This document shows, in pieces, positions 16,542-24,539 of a stretch of DNA of 24,539 nt. Location: the NCBI GenBank assembly GCA_017475785.1, contig JAFVEX010000090.1, positions 1 to 24,539 of the forward strand, in the 5' to 3' direction. Within the stretch, counting starts at the first letter, position 1, and every line of letters begins with the position of its first letter. Source of the DNA: Eubacterium sp. (GTDB lineage Bacteria; Bacillota_A; Clostridia; Lachnospirales; Lachnospiraceae). A model generated the notes under the pieces. It did not search any database. It worked only from the letters and a program-made list of their open reading frames with translations, and was not told where the DNA came from. Position numbers and translations under genes: made by a program.

Positions 16542-17537
16542 ATGGCAGCAGTGACAGATATTGGAATTGACCTCGGGACGTCGACGATCGCGATTTATGT
16601 CCGCGGAAAGGGTATTATCATCCGTGAGCCGGCTTTGGTCGCGTATGATACGGACGCGGGGAAGGTTCGCGCAATCGGAGATGAGGCCCGGCAGCTGGTC
16701 GGTCACACGACCGGCAACAATGTGGCGATCAAGCCGCTTGCGCAGGGGAAAATATCAGATTTTATGATTATCGAGCGGATGCTGCGGTACTTTATTGATA
16801 AGGCGCTCGGCAGGCGCGGACTGCTCAAGCCGCGGATTTCGATCTGTGTGCCCGGCGGGGTGACAGAGATTGAGAAGCGCGCTGTGATTGAGGCTACTTA
16901 CCAGGCAGGGGCGCGCGAAGTGACGCTGGTCAAGGAGCCGATTGCGGCTGCTATCGGCGCGGAGCTGGATATCACGCGGCCGGACGGCAACATGGTGATT
17001 GATATCGGCGGAGGGCTGACGGATATTGCCGTCATTTCGCTGTGCGGAATTGTCGTTTCTTCATCCATTCCGGTGGCGGGGGACAATATGACGCGCGCGA
17101 TTGTATCGTTCCTGCGGAGCAATTACGGGCTGTTTATCGGTGAGCAGACGGCGGAATCCATCAAGCTCAAGCTTGGGTCTGCCAACAGCAGCTATGAGAA
17201 AGACAAGCTGACGATCAACGGCCGGAATGTGGCAAGCGGCCTCCCGAAGACGGTGACGCTTACCCGGAGTGACGTGCAGGAAGCGCTTCGCGGCCCGGTG
17301 CGGCAGATCGTAGAGGCTGTGCGCAATGTTCTGGAGCGGACGCCGCCGGATCTCGCCGCGGATCTGCAGGAGCGGGGAATTGTCCTGACCGGGGGCGGAT
17401 GCCAGGTCGAAGGTCTGGAAGATATTCTGGAGCGGCAGACCGGGCTCCACGTGATGACAGCACAGAATCCGGGATCGGTCGTCGCACTGGGAACGTGGAA
17501 GTACGCGTCTGTTCTCGACGAATTTGAAAACCGGTGA
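16542..17537 (+). CDS. mreB: MreB/Mbl-family actin-like cell-shape protein
   Basis: A bacterial actin of 331 aa that forms membrane-associated filaments guiding cell-wall synthesis. Actin-fold motifs: phosphate 1 DIGIDLGTSTIAIY at residues 6-19, AIKPLAQGKISDF, VPGGVTEIEKRAV, KEPIAAAIGAELDI, phosphate 2 DIGGGLTDIAVISL near 153, and the adenosine motif LTGGGCQVEGL near 284. The start is the ATG preceded by AAAAGGGG with 7-nt spacing; a TTG 21 nt upstream lies inside the hairpin base and is unlikely. Several positions differ from usual MreB (GGGLTD instead of GGGTTE, GTSTIAIY instead of GTANTLVY), suggesting a paralogue. No mreC or mreD is adjacent. recD2 follows after 18 nt. Confidence 0.9.
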   Translation: MAAVTDIGIDLGTSTIAIYVRGKGIIIREPALVAYDTDAGKVRAIGDEARQLVGHTTGNNVAIKPLAQGKISDFMIIERMLRYFIDKALGRRGLLKPRISICVPGGVTEIEKRAVIEATYQAGAREVTLVKEPIAAAIGAELDITRPDGNMVIDIGGGLTDIAVISLCGIVVSSSIPVAGDNMTRAIVSFLRSNYGLFIGEQTAESIKLKLGSANSSYEKDKLTINGRNVASGLPKTVTLTRSDVQEALRGPVRQIVEAVRNVLERTPPDLAADLQERGIVLTGGGCQVEGLEDILERQTGLHVMTAQNPGSVVALGTWKYASVLDEFENR

Positions 17538-17555
17538 CACGCTGCGGGAAACGAA

Positions 17556-19805
17556 ATGCAAGAAACAATCAGCGGATATGTTGAACATATCATTTTCAGG
17601 AATGAAGAAAACGGCTATACGGTTCTGAGCCTGGACAGCAGCGGAGAGGAACTGACCTGTGTCGGAAGCTTTCCGATGCTGAGCGAGGGGGAGTACCTGG
17701 AGGCGCAGGGCCGGTACGTTGTGCATGCGGTATACGGTCCGCAGTTTCAGGTCGAGCAGTATGTGATCCGTATGCCGGACGACTCACTCGCGTTTGAGCG
17801 CTATCTTGGCAGCGGCGCAATCAAAGGGATTGGCGAGAAGCTCGCCCGGAGGATTCTGGATTATTTCGGCAGTGAAACCATGCGGATCATGGAAGAAGAG
17901 CCGGAGAGGCTTGCCGAGGTAAAGGGCATCAGCGAGCGCAAGGCAGTCTCCATAGGAGAGCAGGTGCTGGAAAAAGCGCAGATGCAGAACGCCATGATCT
18001 TTCTGGCACAGTATGATATACCGCTTTCGCTCGGCGTGAAGATTTACCAGCAATATCAGGATGATCTCTACAGGGTGCTGCGGGAGAACCCGTACCGTCT
18101 GTCAGAAGACATTGAGGGGGTTGGGTTCCGCACGGCAGACAGAATTGCGGCGCGTGTCGGCATCCGGCAGGATTCGGAATTCAGAATCCGGAGCGGAATC
18201 ATGTATGTTCTGGCGCAGGCCGGGCAGGAAGGGCACACGTACCTGCCCGAGGAAGAACTCCTTGGCGAGGCGGAGGGACTGCTTGGCGTCCCGGCCGGGG
18301 ATATGCAGAACTGCATGATGGATCTGGCAATTGAAAAAAAGCTGGTGATCCGCAGGACGGCTCCGGCAGGTCCGGATGAGGAAGGGGAAGTCCGCGTCTA
18401 TTCCGCGCAGGTGTATTTTCTGGAACTAAATACGGCCAGAATGCTGCAGGATCTGAACGTTGTCTGCGAGAGCGATGAAGAAGCAGTCCGGAAGCGAATC
18501 CGGCAGATGGAGAAAAGCAGCGGGATCTCTCTGGATCCGATGCAGAAACAGGCGGTATTTTCTGCCGCAAGGAGCGGACTTTTGATTCTGACCGGCGGTC
18601 CGGGCACCGGAAAAACAACGACAATTAACGCGATGATCCGCTTTTTCCTGAGCGAGAACCTCTCGATTTCCCTCGCGGCGCCGACCGGGCGCGCGGCAAA
18701 GAGAATGACAGAGGCTACGGGATACGAGGCTTCCACGATTCACCGTCTTCTTGAAATCGAGGGAGGCCCGGGCGACGAGCAGGGCGGCACAGTGCATTTT
18801 TCCCGGAATGCAGGCAATCCACTGGAATCAGACGTCATTATTATTGATGAGATGTCCATGGTGGATATCTATCTGATGCATGCGCTTTTGTCTGCAGTCG
18901 TGCCGGGAACCAGAGTGATACTGGTCGGGGATGTCAATCAGCTTCCGAGCGTTGGCCCGGGGAGCGTTTTGAAGGATATGATACGGGCGGATGCCTGTGA
19001 GGTTGTGCGGCTGGAACACATTTTCCGCCAGGCGGCAGAAAGTGACATTGTTTTGAACGCGCACCGGATTCATGAAGGGAAATCAGTGCGGCTGGACAAC
19101 AAGAGCCGGGATTTCTTTTTCTTTGAGCGGCAGGATATCCGCGTCATCCAGCGGGTCGTGCTGGCGCTTGTTCAGGACAAGCTTCCTGGATACGTCGGCG
19201 CGTCTGAATCGGAGATACAGGTGTTGACGCCGATGCGCAAGGGGCCTCTTGGCGTAGAGCAGCTGAACCAGATACTGCAGCGCTATCTGAACCCGCCTTC
19301 GCCCCGGAAGGAGGAGTGCGAGAGCGGCGGCACGCTGTTCCGCGCAGGGGATAAGGTCATGCAGATCCGCAACAATTATCAGATGGAGTGGGTAATCCGG
19401 GGGCAGCACGGGATTGCGGGAGACCGCGGCATGGGCGTATTCAACGGGGATATCGGAATTATCAGCCGGATCAGTCCCGCGGAAGAGACGCTGGAGGTGC
19501 TGTTCGATGAAAACCGCGCCGCGGAATATCCGTTCGCGCAGCTGGATGAGCTGGAGCTGGCCTACGCCGTAACGATCCATAAGGCGCAGGGAAGTGAGTA
19601 TCCGGCAGTGGTCATTCCGGTTTATTCGGGGCCGCCGATGCTGATGACGAGAAATCTGCTGTACACGGCCGTCACACGCGCGAAAAGCTGCGTAGCAGCT
19701 GTCGGTTCAAAAGAAATGTTTCAGGCGATGATAGATAATGAAATGGAAGAACACCGTTATACCTCGCTCGCGGATCGGATTGCCGAGCTGCGCGGGGCAC
19801 TGTAA
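17556..19805 (+). CDS. recD2: ATP-dependent DNA helicase RecD2 (RecD/TraA family)
   Basis: A 749-aa superfamily 1B 5'-3' DNA helicase acting outside RecBCD in DNA repair. An N-terminal OB-like region (QETISGYVEHIIFRNEENGY) is followed by helix-hairpin-helix motifs (GAIKGIGEKLARRIL, residues 89-103) and the RecD2 domain. The motor then shows Walker A GGPGTGKTTT near residue 347, Walker B IIIDEMSMVD near 428, GDVNQLPSVGPGS near 458, and the C-terminal motifs AVTIHKAQGSEYP and LLYTAVTRAK near 670 and 702. The ribosome site is weak (GCGGGA), so translation may be coupled to mreB 18 nt upstream. comF overlaps its 3' end. Confidence 0.96.
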   Translation: MQETISGYVEHIIFRNEENGYTVLSLDSSGEELTCVGSFPMLSEGEYLEAQGRYVVHAVYGPQFQVEQYVIRMPDDSLAFERYLGSGAIKGIGEKLARRILDYFGSETMRIMEEEPERLAEVKGISERKAVSIGEQVLEKAQMQNAMIFLAQYDIPLSLGVKIYQQYQDDLYRVLRENPYRLSEDIEGVGFRTADRIAARVGIRQDSEFRIRSGIMYVLAQAGQEGHTYLPEEELLGEAEGLLGVPAGDMQNCMMDLAIEKKLVIRRTAPAGPDEEGEVRVYSAQVYFLELNTARMLQDLNVVCESDEEAVRKRIRQMEKSSGISLDPMQKQAVFSAARSGLLILTGGPGTGKTTTINAMIRFFLSENLSISLAAPTGRAAKRMTEATGYEASTIHRLLEIEGGPGDEQGGTVHFSRNAGNPLESDVIIIDEMSMVDIYLMHALLSAVVPGTRVILVGDVNQLPSVGPGSVLKDMIRADACEVVRLEHIFRQAAESDIVLNAHRIHEGKSVRLDNKSRDFFFFERQDIRVIQRVVLALVQDKLPGYVGASESEIQVLTPMRKGPLGVEQLNQILQRYLNPPSPRKEECESGGTLFRAGDKVMQIRNNYQMEWVIRGQHGIAGDRGMGVFNGDIGIISRISPAEETLEVLFDENRAAEYPFAQLDELELAYAVTIHKAQGSEYPAVVIPVYSGPPMLMTRNLLYTAVTRAKSCVAAVGSKEMFQAMIDNEMEEHRYTSLADRIAELRGAL

Positions 19806-20526
19806 CAGAGCCGGAAGGATTCTCCGCGGCGCCGCGGGAATTCTTTATCCCGAGCGATGCGTTTTTTGCGACGCCGTGCTGGAGGGGAGCGGCCGGATGC
19901 TGTGCGGCAGCTGCCGGCAGCGCGTGCGGTTTCTGGAAGAGCCGCTCTGCTGCAGGTGCGGCCGGCCGCTGAGCGAAGAGAGGGCTGAGTACTGCAGGCA
20001 GTGCGCGGAAGCCGGCGTTCTGTTTGAGCGGGGATTCGCCCCGTTCGCCTATGATGGGGAGGTGCAGGACGCCATGATGCGGTTCAAGTACGGCCACAGG
20101 GCGGAGTATGCGGCCTTTTTTGCGAAAGCCATCTGGACGTTTGGGATATCTTTTCTGGAAATATGGAAGCCGCAGGCGCTGGTACCTGTCCCGATTCACA
20201 GAAAGCGGCAGATTTCCCGCGGGTATAATCAGGCAGAGTGCATTGCGGCAGAGTTGTCGGCATTATCCGGGATTCCCGTGCGGACGGATCTGATTGCCCG
20301 TGTAAAGGGTACGATGCCGCAGAAAGAGCTGGGAAGGCTTGCGCGGCGGGAGAATCTGCGCGGCGCGTTCCGGGTGCCGGAAGGCGCAGTGCCGCCGGCG
20401 GACATACTTGTCGTTGACGATATTTTCACGACGGGCAGTACGATTGACGCTGTTTCGGGGCACCTTCTCCGCGCAGGCGCGAAGCGGGTGTGGTTTGCCT
20501 GCGCGTCTGTCGCCGCGGAAAGCTGA
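19738..20526 (+). CDS. comF: ComF-family protein (amidophosphoribosyltransferase-like)
   Basis: A 262-aa ComF/GntX-type protein; in naturally competent bacteria ComF is needed for DNA uptake, but homologues occur widely. It has an N-terminal zinc-ribbon (CVFC...CGSC, CCRCG...CRQC, residues 42-90), the family segments LVPVPIHRKRQISRGYNQAE and LARRENLRGAF, and the PRPP-loop LVVDDIFTTGSTID. The only plausible in-frame ATG (19738) lies inside recD2, giving a 68-bp overlap. Family similarity seems to begin only around RAGRILRGAAGILYPERC, so the first 25 or so residues may be an artefact. The start remains uncertain; the rest is clear. Confidence 0.88.
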   Translation: MKWKNTVIPRSRIGLPSCAGHCNRAGRILRGAAGILYPERCVFCDAVLEGSGRMLCGSCRQRVRFLEEPLCCRCGRPLSEERAEYCRQCAEAGVLFERGFAPFAYDGEVQDAMMRFKYGHRAEYAAFFAKAIWTFGISFLEIWKPQALVPVPIHRKRQISRGYNQAECIAAELSALSGIPVRTDLIARVKGTMPQKELGRLARRENLRGAFRVPEGAVPPADILVVDDIFTTGSTIDAVSGHLLRAGAKRVWFACASVAAES

Positions 20527-20591
20527 GCCGTCAAATGGCAGAGGACGCCCGGCGGCCGTCAGGCGGCGTGCCCATGTTTCTTCGATTGTAC

Positions 20592-20620
20592 TTTGCATTA
20601 CAGTGGATTTATGGTAAAAT
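20592..20620 (+). promoter_or_regulatory. Predicted sigma-A promoter before the 138-aa membrane protein
   Basis: TTTGCA (-35, four of six consensus), 17-bp spacer and TAAAAT (-10), ending 31 nt before the ATG at 20652. It separates this group from the recD2-comF operon and may drive the genes up to cdaA. Confidence 0.6.
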
Positions 20621-20651
20621 AGTCTGATGAGTCTGAACCGGAGGAGAAACG

Positions 20652-21068
20652 ATGCTCACAAAAAGTCGTCTGCAGCTGATGATTAAGCTGGCAGAATTCA
20701 GGCAGGAGAACCAGGATGGTTCCATGCTGGTGGTAAAACATTACAGAAGTGATTATATCGCGCTGGCGCTGATCAAAAACCTCTTTATCACGACGCTGGC
20801 GTGGCTTGTGCTGATCGGGCTGTTCGGACTGTATCACCTGGATTTCCTTCTCAATAACCTGAACCAGCTGAAGGTCGGTCCGCTGATGGCAGTGCTTGTG
20901 ATCACCTATCTGATGATGCTCGGCATCTATTCGGTTGTAGCCTATATGGCCGCGCGCATCCGCTACGTGCGTTCCTATACATCCGTCAGGGAGTACGACC
21001 AGCAGCTTCGTCTGCTGGCGAAAATTCACGATGAGGAAGAGCGGGAGAGGGAAGAAGCAGCCTGGTAA
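20652..21068 (+). CDS. Conserved two-helix membrane protein of unknown function
   Basis: A 138-aa protein I cannot assign to a function. Residues 1-35 are soluble, about 40-62 (ALALIKNLFITTLAWLVLIG) and 75-100 (GPLMAVLVITYLMMLGIYSV) are membrane helices with a short linker, and the C-terminal 35 residues are charged and helical (LLAKIHDEEEREREEAAW), suggesting a coiled coil or protein-binding tail. GGAGGAG lies 7 nt before the ATG, a strong ribosome site, and a promoter is predicted just upstream. It is followed 78 nt later by a larger membrane protein and then cdaA, so a membrane or cell-wall role is possible. Confidence 0.85.
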   Translation: MLTKSRLQLMIKLAEFRQENQDGSMLVVKHYRSDYIALALIKNLFITTLAWLVLIGLFGLYHLDFLLNNLNQLKVGPLMAVLVITYLMMLGIYSVVAYMAARIRYVRSYTSVREYDQQLRLLAKIHDEEEREREEAAW

Positions 21069-21146
21069 CTTTTGGGAAGCGCTGGTTGAATTGATCGGTA
21101 CTTCTTTTGAAAACCGGCGTTTGCAAATCGACTAAAGGAGTCTGAA

Positions 21147-22163
21147 ATGAACACATTGATTTCGGTGCGGGAGAAGCTCAAGGCTATCTATGCGGATTAC
21201 AGCGTCTACATCGTGCCAGTTATCAAATTTGCGCTTGCGATGGCGCTGTTTCTGATCATCAACAACCGCATGGGATATCTGCAGCCGCTCAGCAATTTGT
21301 TTGTGCTGGTGGTTCTGGCGGCGATTTCCGCAATCCTTCCGCTGAACGCGATGGTACTGATCGGCACGGGGCTGATCGTCCTGCACTGCTTCGGGCTGGG
21401 GATTGAGACGGGAGCCTTTGCGCTGGTTCTCTATCTGCTTCTGGTGATGCTGTATTTCCGGTTTGCTTCGCGCGACGCGCTTGTGCTGCTCGTCGGCCCG
21501 CTCGCGTGCACGCTGAATTTTCCTGCCGCCGTCCCGCTTTGCCTCGGGCTTATGCGCGGGCCGGAATCGGCACTGTCCGCAATCTGCAGCGTCATTTCGT
21601 GGCGTTTCTTCCAGCTGGTCTATCAGGATATCGCGCCGATGAAAGAGAGCGCGGAGACCGGCGCGCTGGAAGTCCTGCAGAAAATTCCGAAGTCGCTGTT
21701 TAACAGCGAACTGGTTCTTTATCTGATCGCCTTTGCGGCGACGGCAATCGTTGTCTCCCTGATCTGCCGGTACCTGACAACTTTTTCACGTCTGACGGCA
21801 ATCATCGTGGGAACAGTGGTCTACCTTGTGATCATGCTGGCGGGCGGGAATGCCCTGCACGCGGAAATCAGCGCAGGAAAGGTGATCCCCGGAACACTTC
21901 TTTCCGCTCTGATCGCGATGGTGCTGAATACATTTGTGTACGCAGTCGATTACTCCAAAAGCAAATTCATCCAGTTTGAGGATGATGATTATTTCTATTA
22001 CGTCAAGGCAATACCAAAGCTGAAGGCAGCGGGGGCGCGCCAGGAAGAGTTTTTCGATGAGGATGATGTTGATCCGGAGCCGCCGGTCAGCATCCGTCCG
22101 GGCAGCGGAAACGGGGAAATCGATTTTGAGACGAAGCTGGAAGATTCTCTGAAAGATCTGTAA
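21147..22163 (+). CDS. Conserved polytopic membrane protein of unknown function
   Basis: A 338-aa protein with about eight hydrophobic segments between residues 20 and 275 and no recognisable catalytic motif. After the last helix (SALIAMVLNTFVYAVDY) the tail turns hydrophilic and very acidic: QFEDDDYFYYVKAIPKLK, then EEFFDEDDVDPEPP, to the C-terminus, probably cytoplasmic. The FEDD-YYYVKAIPK stretch looks like a conserved signature that I associate with Lachnospiraceae membrane proteins, from memory and unverified. AAAGGAG lies 7 nt before the ATG. It sits between another unknown membrane protein and cdaA, 141 nt upstream of the latter. Confidence 0.85.
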   Translation: MNTLISVREKLKAIYADYSVYIVPVIKFALAMALFLIINNRMGYLQPLSNLFVLVVLAAISAILPLNAMVLIGTGLIVLHCFGLGIETGAFALVLYLLLVMLYFRFASRDALVLLVGPLACTLNFPAAVPLCLGLMRGPESALSAICSVISWRFFQLVYQDIAPMKESAETGALEVLQKIPKSLFNSELVLYLIAFAATAIVVSLICRYLTTFSRLTAIIVGTVVYLVIMLAGGNALHAEISAGKVIPGTLLSALIAMVLNTFVYAVDYSKSKFIQFEDDDYFYYVKAIPKLKAAGARQEEFFDEDDVDPEPPVSIRPGSGNGEIDFETKLEDSLKDL

Positions 22164-22304
22164 CAGCAGTGCGGAAGGTGAATGATTTTGCGCGGAGCAG
22201 CCGCGAGGCTGCCATAGGGATCAGACCGGCTCGAATTAATCAGTGTTTCCAAAAGAAAAGCGAAACGCCGCCTTAACCGGGCGGGAACAATACACAGGAA
22301 GGAA

Positions 22305-23177
22305 GTGCGCAGTTTGGACGGGTTCTTCAGCTGGATGCAGGTTCACGTTCTCCCGTACCTGATACCGCCAAAGCAAATCGAAGTAATCGATATCATTCAG
22401 GTCGCCCTGATCGCCTTTTTCGTCTACAATCTGATTTTGTGGGTGAAGGATACAAGAGCCTACACACTGCTTCGCGGTATCCTGTTTATCATCGCCTTTA
22501 TGCTGGTCGCGAATATCCTGGGCATGGAAGTAATCGTCTGGCTGGTCGGGCGCGTCGGAATCGCCGCATTCACCGCAATCGTGATTATCTTCCAGCCGGA
22601 ACTGCGAAAAGCACTGGAGCAGTTCGGACACAGGAGTTTCTTCGCCAGGCTGCTTCCGGCCCGGAGCGGTGAGGAGAACAAGCGGTTCAGCGACCAGACA
22701 CTGAATGAAATCGTTCACGCGAGTTATGAAATGGGAGAGGTGCGCACGGGCGCGCTGATTATTGTCGAACAGAATATCCGGCTGAGCGACTATGAGCAGA
22801 CGGGGATCCCCGTCGACGGGATCGTGTCGAATCAGCTGCTGATCAATATTTTTGAGCATAATACACCGCTTCACGACGGTGCTGTAATTGTGCGTGGAGA
22901 CAGAGTCATGGCGGCGACCTGCTATCTGCCGCTTTCGGATAATACGAGCCTGAGCAAGCGTCTTGGCACGCGCCACCGCGCGGGCGTAGGGATCAGCGAG
23001 GTGAGCGACTGCTTCGCCATCATTGTGTCAGAAGAAACCGGCCATGTCTCTTACGCCATGGGCGGCAGGTTATACACGGCGGCGTCTCCCGCGCAGCTGC
23101 GGGAAGCGCTTCATGAAATTCAGAAGCTGGCGCAGGTCAACTGGAAGCGCCGGGGTAAGGAGGGGGCGAATGCTTAA
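22305..23177 (+). CDS. cdaA: Diadenylate cyclase CdaA (c-di-AMP synthase)
   Basis: The membrane diadenylate cyclase that joins two ATP to c-di-AMP, a second messenger for osmotic and cell-wall control. Length 290 aa. Three N-terminal membrane helices (about residues 25-45, 53-75, 80-100) precede the DAC domain, whose catalytic motifs DGA (in LHDGAVIV, near residue 190) and RHR (in GTRHRAGVGISE, near 225) are intact. Two starts compete: GTG at 22305, only 2-3 nt after AGGAAGG, and TTG at 22314 with 11-nt spacing; the latter gives 287 aa. cdaR overlaps its stop by 8 nt, the standard cdaA-cdaR coupling. Confidence 0.96.
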   Translation: MRSLDGFFSWMQVHVLPYLIPPKQIEVIDIIQVALIAFFVYNLILWVKDTRAYTLLRGILFIIAFMLVANILGMEVIVWLVGRVGIAAFTAIVIIFQPELRKALEQFGHRSFFARLLPARSGEENKRFSDQTLNEIVHASYEMGEVRTGALIIVEQNIRLSDYEQTGIPVDGIVSNQLLINIFEHNTPLHDGAVIVRGDRVMAATCYLPLSDNTSLSKRLGTRHRAGVGISEVSDCFAIIVSEETGHVSYAMGGRLYTAASPAQLREALHEIQKLAQVNWKRRGKEGANA

Positions 23178-24465
23178 AAGACTCTCCGAACTGCTCCGGA
23201 AAAATCTGGGCCTGAAGGTTCTGTCGATCTTTATCGCGGTGATTATCTGGTACGCGGTGGTGAGCGTCAATGACCCTGTCATCACGCGCTCCTTCAGCGT
23301 GAAAATCGCGACTGCGAATGAGACCTATATCCAGAACGGAAAGCAGCTGTTCCGGATTGAAGATGAATATAAGACGGTGATTGTCTACCTCAAGGCCAAC
23401 CGGTCTACGCTCCGCACTCTGGACGCTGAGGATATACTGGTCACTGCCGACCTCACGCAGATTGTGGATCTGGATGCGGATCCGGTGATGGTGCCGCTCT
23501 CTGTGAGCTGTCCGGGCGTTGACCGGGCAAATATCACGCTTGCCAGGACTGCGATCCCGATCACGATCGAGGAAATCTCCAGCAGAGAGTTTCAGATCGT
23601 CGTCGACACGGGAGACTCAAAGCCGGCAAGCAGCTATGAAGTCGGAAAGGTGACGGCAAATCCCGAGAAGGTCACTTTGACGGGTCCCGCGTCGGTCGTG
23701 AACGAGATCGAATCGGTTGTCGCGAAAATCGACGTAAGCGGCATGACCTACAGCGCGCAGAGATCCGCGACGCTGATTCTCTATGACCGCGACCAGAATG
23801 AGGTGACGCCAAGCACAATTGAGGACGATATCACGTTCAGCACCGGCAGCACAGGTACAATGGTTTCGGTGGAACTCTGGAAGCGCAAGTCAGACGTGAA
23901 ACTGAACGTTGAACATAACGGCATGCCAATGAGCGGATATCAGGTCGGAACCATCTCCACGACGCCGGAAACCATCTCCGTAGTCGGTGACGAGGAATCC
24001 CTCGCCGCGCTGGAGGAAAAGGGAAACAGCATCACGATTCCCGCAGAGTACGTCGATGTTTCCAATGCCAGCGCTGATCTGAATATCGAGGTTAATCTCT
24101 CGGAGCTGATGCCCGAAAACATGCGGATCGCGGCAAACACGGCAGCATCCGCGGAAGTGGTGGTACCGATTCTTCCCGAGGGCAGCAAGGAGATACAGAT
24201 TGACGTCGATGACATTGCGACAAAGTCTCTGAGTGAAGATCTGACGGTATCCTATGACCAGAGCGAGGTCACGGTGCTTCTCACCGGAAGCGAAGAAGCG
24301 CTGACGAAGTTAAAGGCCTCCGACCTTAAGCCGGAAATAAACTGCAAGGGACTGGAAGAAGGTGACTACAATCTCACGCTGAAGCTGTCGACACCCGTGG
24401 ACGTGGAGATTGTTGATACGGTAAAAATAACGGTTCATATTAAACAGGCAGCAAGGACGAGTTAA
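23170..24465 (+). CDS. cdaR: CdaR (YbbR-domain) regulator of diadenylate cyclase
   Basis: A 431-aa membrane-anchored partner of CdaA. The ATG at 23170 overlaps the cdaA stop and is preceded by GGAGGGGG; a longer reading from 23023 only adds translation of cdaA in another frame. One N-terminal helix (LGLKVLSIFIAVIIWYAVVS, residues 13-32) anchors the protein, with WYAVVSVNDP typical of the family. The rest, outside the membrane, contains about four YbbR repeats, seen as recurring patterns such as SYEVGKVTANPEKVTLTGP and GYQVGTISTTPETISVVGD. In Bacillus and relatives CdaR modulates CdaA activity and glmM usually follows; here an HPr-like gene does. Confidence 0.95.
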   Translation: MLKRLSELLRKNLGLKVLSIFIAVIIWYAVVSVNDPVITRSFSVKIATANETYIQNGKQLFRIEDEYKTVIVYLKANRSTLRTLDAEDILVTADLTQIVDLDADPVMVPLSVSCPGVDRANITLARTAIPITIEEISSREFQIVVDTGDSKPASSYEVGKVTANPEKVTLTGPASVVNEIESVVAKIDVSGMTYSAQRSATLILYDRDQNEVTPSTIEDDITFSTGSTGTMVSVELWKRKSDVKLNVEHNGMPMSGYQVGTISTTPETISVVGDEESLAALEEKGNSITIPAEYVDVSNASADLNIEVNLSELMPENMRIAANTAASAEVVVPILPEGSKEIQIDVDDIATKSLSEDLTVSYDQSEVTVLLTGSEEALTKLKASDLKPEINCKGLEEGDYNLTLKLSTPVDVEIVDTVKITVHIKQAARTS

Positions 24466-24466
24466 T

Positions 24467-24539
24467 ATGCTGAGCAGAACAATCAGACTGGAAAATGAGA
24501 CCGGGCTCCATCTGCGTCCGGCGGGACATCTTTGTGAGC
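24467..24539 (+). CDS. HPr-family phosphocarrier protein (N-terminal fragment, cut by window edge)
   Basis: The first 24 codons read MLSRTIRLENETGLHLRPAG and continue HLCE. The motif GLHxRPA, with the His phosphorylated by enzyme I in PTS HPr proteins, is intact, though Leu replaces the more common Ala after His. The ATG lies one base after the cdaR stop, with AAGGA about 9 nt upstream inside cdaR, so it belongs to the cdaA-cdaR operon. The regulatory Ser46 region is outside the window, so it cannot be said whether this is the true PTS HPr or a Crh-like relative. Confidence 0.8.
   Translation, partial: MLSRTIRLENETGLHLRPAGHLCE

Noticed and set aside
22197..22212. Small hairpin GCAGCC-GCGA-GGCTGC upstream of cdaA
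   Set aside because: Six base pairs and a GNRA-type loop, but no U-run and no surrounding structure, so not enough to call a terminator or riboswitch.

Overview
The window looks like a chromosomal segment of a moderately GC-rich Clostridia, most likely a Lachnospiraceae (inference from gene content and protein style; no 16S or tRNA is present). It is dense housekeeping DNA with one carbohydrate-uptake operon at the left edge. Nothing looks like a prophage, insertion sequence or CRISPR array.

Layout. 1-4547 (+): a sugar ABC importer (double-domain ATPase, permease, lipoprotein binding protein) followed by a TIM-barrel sugar isomerase/epimerase, closed by a perfect 34-nt palindrome that probably ends transcription from both sides. 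4749-5612 (-): a DegV/FakB-type fatty-acid-binding protein. 5613-6064: the degV promoter, a palindrome overlapping it, and about seven copies of a 33/34-bp tandem repeat. 6065-9389 (+): a TetR-family regulator, then a patatin-like lipase, a family 2 glycosyltransferase and the DNA polymerase III delta subunit. 9451-9984: rpsT (-, TTG start, structured leader) divergent from lepA, with two good sigma-A promoters back to back. 9985-16158 (+): lepA, hemW (with an in-frame repeat insertion) and uvrA, the last two separated by a duplicated 39-bp unit. 16243-17537: a near-consensus promoter, a roughly 233-nt imperfect palindrome and an MreB-family gene, followed by recD2 and comF. 20615-24539 (+): two membrane proteins of unknown function, then cdaA (c-di-AMP synthase), cdaR and the start of an HPr-like gene that runs off the window.

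How they fit together. The ABC genes and isomerase import and begin processing an unidentified sugar or polyol. TetR, DegV and patatin may form a small lipid-related neighbourhood. holA-rpsT-lepA-hemW is the familiar Bacillota order, but the sporulation genes gpr and spoIIP, and hrcA, are not where they sit in Bacillus, which hints at a non-sporulating lineage. cdaA-cdaR form the c-di-AMP synthase/regulator pair, here followed by an HPr-like gene one base later.

The most unusual element is the long hairpin between uvrA and the MreB gene. It starts about 12 nt after the predicted transcription start, has roughly 65-70 possible base pairs, and its apical loop carries a 9-nt sequence able to compete for one strand of the basal stem. 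The window also holds four unrelated short tandem-repeat loci, two of them inside coding sequence.
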